Below, piece after piece: positions 33,601 to 38,970 of a stretch of 64,000 nucleotides of DNA; positions within the stretch are counted from its first letter, which is position 1, and each line of letters opens with the position of its first letter. The notes below the pieces were generated by a model. That model did not search any database. It had not been told where the DNA came from and worked only from the letters and a program-made list of their open reading frames with translations. The translations under genes and the position numbers were made by a program. The stretch is from Nemertoderma westbladi (Eukaryota > Xenacoelomorpha > Nemertodermatida > Nemertodermatidae), in the NCBI GenBank assembly GCA_032718475.1, contig JAUCBJ010001516.1, positions 25,303-89,302 of the forward strand, given 5' to 3'.

Positions 33601-34946
33601 ACTCATCCAATCAGGATAATTTATAGCTCATTAGAGAGCTGAGATGTTGGCCAATCACATGCAATATCTAACTCAAAAACTTAATTTTCACCTTAAGGTA
33701 CCTTTTCGCTTTCACAGCCACATTTATTAAAAGGTAAATAAATAAATTAACAGCCTATTTCTCCCCAATAATGGAGTATAATGGGGTAATTAGTGATGAT
33801 ATTTGGTGGTGTGATGATATTATTGATTGTATTATTTTTTGACCAAATGATTATATTTAGTGAACAAAATTTTTTTTTTTTTTTAACTCAAAACAACATT
33901 AATAGTTTAAGGTGAAATAAAGTAAAGATAACAATAAATTATGGTAACAGTGAATGTATAAATTAAAGGGGAGTTAGGGAGAGGGGTACATCTCCCTGTC
34001 CAATTTAGTGAACAAAATGATTGGTTTTAGTATTAATGGTTATTATTTTGTGATAAATGATAATTTTTTATTGATAAATTATAAGCGATGAATAATTATT
34101 CTTTTTTAATTTATTGATTTGTATTATTTAGTAATTACGGAATTACTTAATTACGTAATTATTTAAAATATCATTATTTTTATTAGTGAAAATTTCGTTA
34201 TTCGTATTATTTCGTTATTGGTGAGTCGAAAAATGCCATATTATATCCACTATATAAATCACACTCAATTAATTGTTTACTTAATATGTTTAGTATAAAT
34301 TATTTTTATTCACATTCATTATTCTATTCATATTCTATATATTTTTATGATTATTATAACATTGTTATCGATCTCGTTTTTATTTAATTTTTTAACAACT
34401 CTTCACACCACTTTATATTAATCGACATATATTAATATAAAGATACATCAACTATATTTATTTAGCGCTCGACCAATAACACGTGCTCAGAATGAAGACA
34501 CCATCGCATTATTTAGAGACGCGAGTTACGCAGGTCCCATGTTGGTTCTCAACAAACTGGAGATAGACCTTCCAGCTGTCATTGACAATCTGGTTTCATC
34601 TGCTATAGTTTCTGGTAATAGCGACTGGACACTTTTTGGGTAGGTATCAATCCATTCGATACTTAATAATTAATATAAGCTCCGACAATAAATAACACCA
34701 CCGTGGATGGAGGCCAGTTCTTACAGTATTTCCTCCACTACAGTATTATTATAATAACATTTTTTCCTCACTACATAAATGCAAAATTACAAATTATTTA
34801 TGACAATATTTTGGTAATGTTATGTTTTTAGCGATGCTGATCATGTGGGAGTCAAGGCAACGTTCTCCCCTGGGGAATATCCTGTTGATGCTTCATTACA
34901 GGGCCTTCAAAACATCGCAACCTCTGCAAAAATCGGCTCATTCTGA
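508..34946 (+). CDS. six-domain beta/gamma-crystallin protein, 12 exons, 5' end outside window
   Basis: Twelve exons, each with AG acceptor and GT donor, join without a frame break: 508-636, 2293-2439, 5607-5755, 7749-7932, 9545-9642, 10772-10895, 13471-13613, 18444-18570, 29216-29370, 30348-30461, 34466-34639, 34832-34946. The sum is 1,659 bp (552 residues plus TGA). Each domain has two Greek keys with the family signature: an ITLYED-type strand followed by a Gly, then W-x-L-Y and P-G-x-Y. Domains lie near residues 1-92, 93-187, 188-277, 278-367, 368-460 and 461-552. Domains 1, 3 and 5 share a Cys at the start and a second in a [H/K/R]-C-G-x-W context; domains 2, 4 and 6 lack both. Sites of the [ND][ND]xx[ST]S type, which bind Ca2+ in microbial and invertebrate crystallins, are clear in exons 3, 4, 9, 10 and 11. 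The Cys pairs suggest an extracellular protein. The first visible exon has no usable ATG, so a signal peptide or more domains would lie upstream. Six domains equals the count in vertebrate AIM1/CRYBG1, but orthology is not claimed. Confidence 0.93.
1047..1090. repeat. 20-bp-arm hairpin at the edge of the LINE remnant
   Basis: CCATCTATTAATGCAGCACC is followed after AGTA by its reverse complement with one mismatch. It lies exactly where the reverse transcriptase fragment stops matching the other copies. Confidence 0.8.
1794..2040 (+). mobile_element. tRNA-derived SINE, second family
   Basis: The head carries an A-box-like TGGTGTAGTGGTGTAG and a B box GTGGGTTCGATCCCTG. A second copy with the same head and spacing is at 47,071. 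The acceptor arms do not pair, so it is not a tRNA gene. The 3' boundary is approximate. Confidence 0.65.
2293..2439 (+). CDS. crystallin exon 2 (domain 1, motif 2)
   Basis: 49 codons, phase 0 at both ends, acceptor AACAG and donor GTTAGT. It begins VHCGSW, carrying the second conserved Cys and the Trp, then LKPGDY, and ends RSIRPLPE, the usual end of a second Greek key. The GTAAGG at 2413 looks like a donor, but using it would remove the conserved RSIRPLP strand. Confidence 0.92.
2590..3465 (+). mobile_element. 3' end of a CR1/Jockey-group LINE
   Basis: The 2608-2913 frame and its continuation encode the region after the reverse transcriptase. This includes a helix-rich segment, then LGLETGRWKQIPKERRLC and a following TEC, a pattern common at LINE C termini. 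The copy ends with a 3' UTR and an (ATCTA)n-like tail just after AATAAAACAATCTA near 3440-3465. It is truncated at the 5' side and frame-shifted. Confidence 0.65.
3555..3895 (+). repeat. dispersed repeat, copy 1
   Basis: Shares long colinear words with 54,270-54,590, including CGCCCCCTAGCG, TTTTTACGTTTCTGT, AAGTTTGGTTCCATTTCATC, ACATTCCTGCCACGAA and GCTGCAGGAACTCGAG. No coding content is seen. Confidence 0.75.
3934..4653. mobile_element. inverted-repeat element (MITE) with GATGCAAGATGCA subrepeats
   Basis: The ends are imperfect inverted repeats of about 35 bp: left begins TTAGGCCCGCCGCACACTAG and right ends GTGCGGTGGGCCTAA. Inside each end, AGATGCAAGATGCA-type words repeat several times and are inverted at the other end. 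The GGCCC start with a TTA/TAA edge is reminiscent of PIF/Harbinger derivatives, but no clean target duplication is visible. The 77-codon ORF inside shows no recognisable domain. Confidence 0.7.
4654..5606. other. intron without recognised content
   Basis: No exon, transposon domain or repeat array is recognised. Short ORFs at 4654-4863 and 5138-5419 show no domain signature. Confidence 0.4.
5607..5755 (+). CDS. crystallin exon 3 (domain 2, motif 1)
   Basis: 149 bp, starting in phase 0 (DGITVF) and ending after two bases of a Glu codon (phase 2) at GTAAGT. It carries NNQISS, a textbook [ND][ND]xx[ST]S calcium-site motif, and GLWRLY at its end. Confidence 0.93.
6060..6720 (-). mobile_element. 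3' end of a LINE, - strand
   Basis: On the - strand, 6690-6424 encodes a helix-rich LINE C-terminal segment. After a frame change, 6360-6130 encodes RVSSHKLKVDRCGG and then EEHVLLYCPHSDCVR, the Cys-His pattern typical of CR1/Jockey-group LINE ends. It is broken by stops and truncated. Confidence 0.65.
6792..6970 (+). repeat. 46-bp tandem repeat, about 3.9 copies
   Basis: Units carry AGATGAGAAAACACAAGCATT followed by ACCTGCAGATCCATATATTA. Starts are near 6795, 6841, 6887 and 6933. Confidence 0.85.
7021..7748. other. intron with long poly-G run
   Basis: No coding exon is recognised. A run of about 18 consecutive G occurs at about 7470-7488. The remainder is AT-rich. Confidence 0.5.
7749..7932 (+). 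CDS. crystallin exon 4 (domain 2, motif 2, and start of domain 3)
   Basis: 184 bp; the first base completes the Glu codon from exon 3. It encodes LPPGFYP and the calcium-site motif DNTVSS, then runs without an intron into the start of domain 3 (VCHIHDITIYSEKNFE). It is the only exon that spans a domain boundary. Confidence 0.93.
8331..8621 (-). other. acidic 96-codon ORF, transposase N-terminus possible
   Basis: The ORF encodes a Ser/Asp/Glu-rich stretch (ESEDDLDNIYDEQ, DSEDSEDEHP). Acidic N termini like this occur in piggyBac-type transposases, but no catalytic part follows. Immediately downstream on the - strand (8320-8090) lies a short repeat with TTTGAATTCTTTGAGAA words. It may also be chance. 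Not recognised. Confidence 0.25.
8622..9544. other. intron with a G-poor strand-asymmetric tract
   Basis: From about 9340 to 9525 the + strand is almost free of G but rich in C and A (words such as CCTACCCTAACACAACCCCACT). The rest is AT-rich with no recognised gene. Confidence 0.5.
9545..9642 (+). CDS. crystallin exon 5 (rest of domain 3, motif 1)
   Basis: 98 bp, phase 0 in and phase 2 out. It encodes the remainder of the third A-type motif and ends FKIKCG plus two bases of a Leu codon. The donor is GTTAGT at 9643. The extra intron before it interrupts a motif that is uninterrupted in domains 1 and 5. Confidence 0.9.
9643..10771. other. intron without recognised content
   Basis: AT-rich. 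The short ORFs at 9952-10176 and around 10,430-10,740 overlap each other on both strands and show no domain signature. Confidence 0.4.
10772..10895 (+). CDS. crystallin exon 6 (domain 3, motif 2)
   Basis: 124 bp, phase 2 in and phase 0 out (GTGAGT donor). It encodes WILYQ, then FGPGDY and VSSMRAVPD, parallel to exons 2 and 10. Confidence 0.92.
10896..12180. other. intron without recognised content
   Basis: No gene, array or transposon domain is recognised in this stretch. Confidence 0.4.
12190..12870 (+). pseudogene. CR1/L2-like LINE reverse transcriptase fragment
   Basis: A decayed reverse transcriptase core is readable across frames: ITPVFKKGDAT, then RPVSITSSL, NDQFGFMQRRCSTESQLL, the motif A region YTDYAKAFDSV, and a frame-shifted motif B and ADD region near 12,640-12,750. 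It has stops in every frame, no endonuclease and no 3' tail. Confidence 0.75.
12871..14951. other. intron sequence around crystallin exon 7
   Basis: Apart from exon 7 (13471-13613) nothing is recognised. From 13,990 to 14,500 the - strand holds overlapping short ORFs in two frames with no domain signature. Confidence 0.4.
13471..13613 (+). CDS. crystallin exon 7 (domain 4, motif 1)
   Basis: 143 bp, phase 0 in and phase 2 out (GTGAGT donor). It begins DGIALF, like exon 3 (DGITVF), and ends GGQWQLW plus GA of a Glu codon. The intron position inside the Glu codon is the same as in domain 2. Confidence 0.93.
14985..15475 (+). repeat. left TIR array, 161-bp units, about 3 copies
   Basis: Units contain GAAAATGCCCAGACAAAG, then TCAGTTTTCTGCGCTGAATT and GGAGCCCTTCGGGATTTATT. 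Equivalent points lie near 14,988, 15,149 and 15,310. Confidence 0.88.
15740..17207 (-). pseudogene. CMC-type transposase-like gene, broken
   Basis: The N-terminal ORF (17207-16536, 223 codons) starts MPKQVRSHEY. Its first 60 residues hold two Cys pairs (CALC, CSMC) of a zinc-binding module, and a third CLVC lies near residue 105. A second ORF (16201-15740, 153 codons) holds LESGVKRIIILFTAPDV, then DLKLANIIVGFMAHGA and CCWC, a pattern I recognise from a family of uncharacterised invertebrate transposase-like proteins. The piece between (about 16,280-16,530) is frame-shifted, and the C-terminal catalytic part is missing between 15,740 and the left array. The element is therefore probably dead. 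Confidence 0.65.
17316..17494. repeat. two adjacent perfect hairpins (24-bp and 45-bp arms)
   Basis: Hairpin 1 has arms 17316-17339 and 17350-17373. Hairpin 2 has arms 17377-17421 and 17450-17494 with a 28-nt loop. I see no mismatch in either. They lie about 110-290 bp upstream of the transposase start on the - strand, inside the element. Confidence 0.92.
17745..18210 (-). repeat. right TIR array, 161-bp units, about 2.8 copies
   Basis: Inverted copies of the left array units, with equivalent points 161 bp apart near 17,901 and 18,062. The last unit runs into the terminal 23-bp repeat. Confidence 0.87.
18444..18570 (+). CDS. crystallin exon 8 (domain 4, motif 2)
   Basis: 127 bp, phase 2 in and phase 0 out (GTAAGT donor). 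It encodes LNPGYYP and ends ASSLHRWKLT. The calcium-site motif is degenerate here. Confidence 0.92.
18571..20079. other. intron with long poly-C run
   Basis: No exon or transposon domain is recognised. About 20 consecutive C lie at about 19869-19888. Confidence 0.45.
20080..22102 (+). mobile_element. RTE-like LINE copy A, 5'-truncated, (TAG)n tail
   Basis: Encodes the linker and reverse transcriptase up to the C terminus: SNRASGVDGVPPEVFK, NQNGFRKGRGTMEPIL, motif A FVDFFKAFDSV, motif B GVLQGDTLAPFLF, motif C DLDFADDLG, LGSWIRKSGED and LLYGSPCWALT. It ends in a (TAG)4 tail at 22,091-22,102. Two frame breaks are private to this copy compared with copy B (43,178-44,316): one base missing near 20,885 and five extra bases (TATAA) near 21,778. 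The endonuclease is absent. Assignment to RTE rests on motif spacing and the microsatellite tail. Confidence 0.85.
22190..22775 (+). repeat. degenerate minisatellite with an open frame
   Basis: Variable units of roughly 45-50 bp built around ACACTGACCCCAGACACTGG. One + frame stays open for 186 codons (22215-22775) and reads as imperfect TDTLTPDTGG-like repeats. I do not call it a gene: there is no recognisable domain, and a repeat of this base pattern is poor in stop codons. Confidence 0.6.
22966..23836. mobile_element. TTAA-flanked non-autonomous element
   Basis: TTAA occurs at 22962-22965 and 23837-23840. The left end reads GGTATACCCCCCTCAGG; the right end, read inward, has a long G run and then TATACCCCCC, so the ends are inverted repeats with an expanded homopolymer. 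The interior includes a (GACA)n stretch and ACTGACATCGGAAATGAAAT, a motif found twice next to the piggyBac transposase at 45.5-45.8 kb. A smaller palindrome of TTAATTAA words lies near 23,500-23,540. Confidence 0.65.
24434..27622 (-). pseudogene. reverse transcriptase polyprotein-like gene, frame-shifted
   Basis: On the - strand, 27622-27179 encodes CGCVRGGRPCTGC, a CxC-type knuckle, and a Ser/Asp-rich stretch. 27210-26881 encodes GGNVGRKVVVVLASEVEKL and the SERPL segment. 26635-25415 (406 codons) encodes the reverse transcriptase: EPGVRPIGIGEVLYRL, motif A LLIDAANAFNSL, motif B YTQGNPAAMLGYS, then the Pro-rich insert and motif C CWYVDDALSAG. After a frame change, 25496-25302 continues GYKPESTKSYLVVKPEFE, and 25293-24916 continues QLSEVAAEYPQTAHTG and LPVRHGGIGIRDP. 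A further frame near 24,620-24,430 reads RADLLARGVWTEQ. At least four frame breaks make it non-functional as it stands. Confidence 0.72.
25572..25901 (-). repeat. 15-bp minisatellite, 22 units, in frame inside the reverse transcriptase
   Basis: Exactly 22 units of 15 bp of the GGTGGCGGGTCGCCA type. In the coding (-) frame each unit is five residues such as GDPPP, SDPQP or RNLPS. The array sits between motif B and motif C and keeps the frame on both sides. Units are diverged, and blocks such as SDPQP-CHPxP recur, suggesting a higher-order repeat. Confidence 0.92.
27651..29215. other. intron without recognised gene
   Basis: AT-rich sequence with a long poly-G run near 28,808-28,822. The ORFs at 28317-28643 (-) and 28768-29133 (+) show no domain I recognise. 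Confidence 0.4.
29216..29370 (+). CDS. crystallin exon 9 (domain 5, motif 1)
   Basis: 155 bp, phase 0 in and phase 2 out (GTATGA donor). It encodes an A-type motif with Cys near the start (GNCVAPEITFY), the calcium-site motif NNEVSS, and FKIRCG at the end. It is separated from exon 8 by the largest intron, 10.6 kb. Confidence 0.93.
29371..30347. other. intron without recognised gene
   Basis: Contains a short ACTCC/CTACTCC tandem stretch near 29,655-29,692. Otherwise nothing is recognised. Confidence 0.4.
30348..30461 (+). CDS. crystallin exon 10 (domain 5, motif 2)
   Basis: 114 bp, phase 2 in and out (GTAATG donor). It encodes WLMYDLDFTG and KEPGDY. The calcium-site motif DNMISS is split: its last Ser codon is completed by exon 11. 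Confidence 0.92.
30765..30940 (+). repeat. about 20-bp tandem repeat, roughly 9 copies
   Basis: Repeats of GTGCTCACTGCTCATTAAG with point changes and small length changes. Confidence 0.85.
31201..32752. mobile_element. TTAA-flanked element with internal palindromic tandem repeats
   Basis: TTAA lies at 31197-31200 and 32753-32756. The ends are inverted: left CCCTATTAAACCCGGG, right complement CCCTATTAGTACCGGG. Near both ends is GGGGTCAATATGACCCC. These features fit a piggyBac-type non-autonomous element. The middle (about 31,540-32,230) holds about five units of roughly 120-130 bp centred on the near-palindrome TTGGTGCTAGCACCAAATTT. Read on the - strand the units stay open in blocks and repeat a peptide like YKFEMSS followed by FRTxINPYNARNKV. 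No transposase is present. Confidence 0.82.
32906..33722. mobile_element. inverted-repeat element with 36-bp TIRs
   Basis: The left end TGTGGCGGTGAAAGCGAAAA continues GGTACCTTAAGGTGAAAAT, and the right end is its reverse complement with one mismatch (CTTTTCGCTTTCACAGCCACA). The interior includes a duplicated stretch with ATAGTTGTTCA, TGCTCG and AGTCC near 33,265-33,370. Flanks are AT-rich and the target duplication is not clear. Confidence 0.82.
33726..34465. other. AT-rich intron end
   Basis: Very AT-rich, with poly-T and TAATTACGTAATTA-type words near 34,125-34,165. No gene or element is recognised. Confidence 0.5.
34466..34639 (+). CDS. crystallin exon 11 (domain 6, motif 1)
   Basis: 174 bp, phase 2 in and out (GTAGGT donor). 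It starts with the tail of domain 5 (SARPIT), then domain 6 with ALFRDASYAGP, the calcium-site motif DNLVSS and DWTLFG. Confidence 0.92.
34832..34946 (+). CDS. crystallin exon 12, terminal (domain 6, motif 2)
   Basis: 115 bp ending in TGA at 34944-34946. It encodes FSPGEYP and ends KIGSF. There is no further domain or tail after the last Greek key. Confidence 0.92.
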
Positions 34947-35337
34947 AATAATTGATCTATTACATATATCAGAATATTGTTAAATAGCAAAGTATTTCAA
35001 TGCAAAGTTTTTGGTGTTGGTGAATTTAATTTTATCTCTATTATTTTGCTTATTTTCGAAATAATCAGCCAATTTCCTTTTCGGCTATTTATATACAATT
35101 GTATGTATATAATATATATATATATACAATGTTCAAACTATATATTATATAGTTTTAACATAATTAAGTTTACACAAACTACTGAAATAATTTGACTCAG
35201 TCTACTGATGAAGTTTAATTTTCTGATTAATTCTGTTTAAGTGCTCTCAAAATATTAAATTATAATTATTTTTGACTTGCAACAGGCGCCTACAAACAAT
35301 ATCATATTCTAAGACCTCTAATTTTTTGGTGTGAGGA

Positions 35338-35343
35338 AATAAA
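35338..35343 (+). terminator. candidate polyadenylation signal of the crystallin gene
   Basis: AATAAA about 390 bp after the TGA and before the tandem array. It is the first canonical hexamer I found downstream. Confidence 0.45.
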
Positions 35344-35574
35344 AGGAGTGTGTAGTCTAATCAAAAGCCATGTTTCAGGATGTAGGTTATTTAGGTTTAG
35401 TGTTTGATATTGACCTATTAAAATCAAATAACACAACCAGTAACTCCCTTACCTAACCTTGTAACATTCATTGCCTTTTGTGCGATATTCTTGGCATTAC
35501 TTCTGAACATCATCAATGTATTTATTGTTCTGAACGATTGTTATAATATTCTCTCAGTATTTTTTGAATTTATG

Positions 35575-36255
35575 TTGTGATATATTCACACCAATATTTG
35601 TTCACATATTGATATATATATATTTAAACTTATATTTATTCCTGGTTGTGATATATTCACACCAATATTTGTTCACATATTGATATATATATATTTAAAC
35701 TTATATTTATTCCTGGTTGTGATATATTCACACCAATACTTGATCACATATTGATATGTATATATTTAAACTTATATTTATTCCTGGTTGTGATATATTC
35801 ACACCAATACTTGTTCACATATTGATATATATATATTTAAACGAAAATTTATTCACGGTTGTGATATAATCACACCAATACTTGTTCACATATTGATATA
35901 TATATTTAAACTTATATTTATTCCTGGTTGTGATATATTCACACCAATGTTTGTTCACATATTGATATATATTTAAACATATATTTATTCCTGGTTGTGA
36001 TATATTCACACCAATATTTGTTCACATATTGATATATATATATTTAAACATATATTTATTCACGGTTGTGATATATTCACACCAATACTTGTTCACATAT
36101 TGATATATATATTTAAACTTATATTTATTCACGGTTGTGATATATTCACACCAATACTTGTTCACATATTGATATATATATTTAAACTTATATTTATTCC
36201 TGGTTGTGATATATTCACACCAATATTTTTGTTCACATATTCCTATATTTAAACT
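35575..36255 (+). repeat. 71-bp tandem array, about 9.5 copies
   Basis: Units read TTGTGATATATTCACACCAA, TATTTGTTCACATATTGATA, then (TA)n, TTTAAAC and TTATATTTATTCCTGG. Length varies by a few bases in the TA stretch. There are no unique spacers, so it is a satellite and not a CRISPR. Confidence 0.93.
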
Positions 36256-36261
36256 AATGTT

Positions 36262-36865
36262 TACTCCCGTTTGTTATTTATTCACAGCAATATTGAATAC
36301 ATATATACTTATTGAAAGCAAAATGTTTATTCATATTGATGTTACGGATAATCAGGTTTGAGATTGGTTACGCTATTCATCTGGCTCCTGGGTAAATTTC
36401 AGGAAAAGAGGACTGATGCAGATTGCATCATTTTGAATGTTTCTTCTGTTGTATATTGCTATGATATTAACCCTTTGTGTACCAAAGATCAATAACATAA
36501 ATTTTTCCTCCGAATGATCAAGAAAAATATATTTATTCGGAACAAGATATTTTTCTTATCGTATCAGAGATTTTTAATTAAAGATAATATATATATTACT
36601 ACTTATCCTAGTCCCAAAGGCGGCACACTGCCGCCTTCAAAACAATTTCTATAATTTTTAATCTTTCAAAATTATACATTTATTATAGGAAGCGATCTAG
36701 GGGTCTTAATCTCGAATGATAAGTTTATTTTACCGAAAATAACTTCTCTTTTATCGGCGCAATTGTAGGACTAATCCCATCACATGCGTATTTTTTAACC
36801 GGGTAGTGTACTGTATTTAAGAATCGCGTAATTTTTCTTGAAATTAATATCTCTCCATAACACGT
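36262..36865. other. intergenic sequence with a TTAA-type element end
   Basis: At 36467 TTAACCCTTTGTGTACCA matches the start of a sequence at 51,726 (TTAACCCTCTGTGTACCA), suggesting two copies of another TTAA-inserting family. GGCGGCACACTGCCGCC near 36,612 can form a short hairpin. The matching right ends were not found. Confidence 0.4.
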
Positions 36866-36930
36866 ACGCGTTTCGGCTTACTGGGTCTCATCAGCATGGT
36901 GTCGGATTCAAACCTGAGACGTCGAGGTGG
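36866..36930 (-). ncRNA. possible hammerhead-like ribozyme core, low confidence
   Basis: On the - strand, CTGATGA (36894-36888) is followed after 13 bases by GAAAC (36874-36870), the order and spacing of a hammerhead catalytic core. An upstream GTC lies in the right direction, and a short CAGGT/ACC-A-TG pairing could be stem I. Stem II has an A-C mismatch and stem III pairs poorly. It is at best a decayed copy, perhaps within a repeat. Similar words are common in invertebrate interspersed repeats. Confidence 0.25.
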
Positions 36931-37139
36931 AAGCCGAGACCCGAGTCCATGGCGATGATACCACCAGCTTGGAGTATTATATAATAATTATCATAGTGTT
37001 ATAGTATACCATTATACTATATTATTATATAATGTACTCAAGATGCGTATGTAACCAACTACAGTAGTGCCCTCCCTTTATAGTGAATTTCCGGGGTCTT
37101 TATTTGTTTTTCCTTTTTTGTTTATTTTTCGGTTTTCTG

Positions 37140-37286
37140 TGGTGAACGAGTGCAAAGAGCGAGAAGCGAAAGAGGCAGCGAGGGTAGAGAGGGAAATGAA
37201 CGAGTGCAAGGAGCGCTAGGCAAGAGAGGTGAACGAGCGTAGAGAGTGGGAGGCGAGGGAGGCAGAATTGGCCAACCAATATGTAT

Positions 37287-37317
<31 letters not shown>

Positions 37318-37440
37318 AACAAGAAGGATTAGTCGAAGAGAGTGGGGCGGAACGTAAGATGAGCTAGAGGGGGAAGATGGGAGCGATGCGTGATGGAGGA
37401 GTGGCCCTTAGGTTGTTAAGTGGTCCAATAGGTTGGACAG
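37140..37440 (+). repeat. purine-rich tract with GTGAACGAG subrepeats
   Basis: The + strand is mostly A and G for about 300 bp. GTGAACGAG or ATGAACGAG recurs about every 50-60 bp at the start, then (GA)n near 37,300, then GGGGGAAGATGGGAG-like runs. Confidence 0.7.
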
Positions 37441-37609
37441 AGAAGGGTACGGACGTGCCGAGGTGTATGCGTGAAGGTGTAGGTAGTTAAACGTTGCCCT
37501 GGTTAACATAGCTCCCAGGGAAATTTAGAATACGCACTTTTGACGACACTGATGGCGTCATGTAATGAATTGAGGGGGAGTATGTATGCATACCGTAGTT
37601 GAGGGGTGC

Positions 37610-37935
37610 ATTAGTATAGGTGTGCACAAAGGGTGCCACCGGGGGAGTAGTAGGGGTGGGCACTAAGGATGCCATGTAGAGAGTAGTAGAGGTGGGCACA
37701 AAGGGTGCCACCTACCCCCAGCCAGAGAGAGGTTCTGGGGGTAGTAGAGATGGGCACAAATGGTGCCATGTAGGGAGTAGTAGTGGTGGGCACAAAGGTT
37801 GCCACCTACCCCAAGCCAGAGAGAGGTGCTGGGGGTAGTAGAGAAGGGCACAAAGGGTGCCATGTAGGGAGTAGTAGTGATGGGAATAAAGGGTGCCACG
37901 TGAGGAAGTGAGGGGGGGGGTGTATGTACGCATAC
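37610..37935 (+). repeat. minisatellite of GGGCACAAAGGGTGCCA units
   Basis: A complex array in which GGGCACAAAGGGTGCCA alternates with GTAGGGAGTAGTAG and with a longer CCAGAGAGAGGTGCTGGGGG block. GTGGGCAC is shared with the next array. The - strand ORFs here only reflect the repeat. Confidence 0.8.
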
Positions 37936-38232
37936 CGTAGCCGAAGAGTATGGAGAGTGAGAAACCTGTGGGCACTGAGGGCATCATGCGAGGAAGTGAG
38001 TGGGGTATGTACGCATACCGTAAGTAGGTATATAGGAAGAAGATGTAGAGGAAGTAGATGTAGGGGATCAGAAAATACATCAAAACGTGACATAAGAGGT
38101 AGGCCATCACTGACTGGAACAAATATTACTCTGTTCGACGACCCTCTTACCTGGATTGAGCCTTTGTAAGGCCCCACCAATTAGGTGAGAGTGTACGGAG
38201 TCGCGATGGTGGAGAAACCATGAAACGAATCT

Positions 38233-38660
38233 GTGGACACCGAGAGCGCCACGTAGTAAGAGAGTAAAGGGTATGGTATGTAGGTATACCATAGAAGTAA
38301 TAGTAGGGTACATGGTATCGCAGGAGTTAGAAGTTGTGGGCACCAAGAGCGCCACGTAGTAAGAGAGTAAAGGGTATAGTATGTAGGTATACCATAGAAG
38401 TAATAGTAGGGTACATAGTACCGCAGGAGTTAGAAGTTGTGGGCACCGAGAGCGCCACATAGTAAGAGAGTAAAGGGTATGGTATGTGGCATACCATAGT
38501 AGCAGTAGTAGGGTACATAGTACCATAGAAGTTGGAAGTTGTGGGCACTGAGGGCGCCACATAGTAAGAAAGTAAAGGGTATGTAGGCATACCATAGTAG
38601 CAGTAGTAGGGTACATAGTACCATAGAAGTTAGAAGTTGTGGGCACTGAGGGTGCCATGT
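38233..38660 (+). repeat. about 103-bp minisatellite, 4 copies
   Basis: Units start GTGGGCACCGAGAGCGCCAC near 38,233, 38,336, 38,440 and 38,540, with a partial at 38,639. Each includes a short palindrome around GGTATGTAGGTATACC. Confidence 0.9.
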
Positions 38661-38689
38661 AGGAAGGTAGATAGGATAATAACACAGGA

Positions 38690-38970
38690 CATTGTGGAGC
38701 AGTGGCGATGGGACAGCTCATGGGGCTTGTCTGCCACAAGCCGATGGACTGGGGCAAGTTCTGGGAGGAGCACGTAGTGGGCACACGACATTGTGGAGCA
38801 GTGGCGATGGGCCAGCTCATGGGGCTTGTCTGTCACAAGCCAATTGACTGGGGTAAGTTCCGGGAGGAGTACAGCGGGCACAGGACATTGTGGAGCAGTG
38901 GCGATGGGCCAGCTCATGGGGCTTGTCTGCCACAAGCCGATGGACTGGGGCAAGTTCAGAGAGGAGTACA
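38690..38970 (+). repeat. 97-99-bp minisatellite, about 2.9 copies
   Basis: Units start CATTGTGGAGCAGTGGCGAT and include GGCTTGTCTGCCACAAGCC, itself a palindrome. The first step is 99 bp (in frame), the second 97 bp (out of frame), so a repeated peptide LVCHKPMDWGKF is only partly maintained. Confidence 0.88.

Noticed and set aside
35575-36255. CRISPR-like repeat array
   Set aside because: Units are contiguous and identical in type without unique spacers, and the genome is clearly animal. It is a satellite.
37487-38820. Several - strand ORFs (up to 237 codons) over the minisatellites
   Set aside because: Their products simply restate the repeat units (APFVPT-, LWYYVP-like peptides) and overlap in multiple frames.
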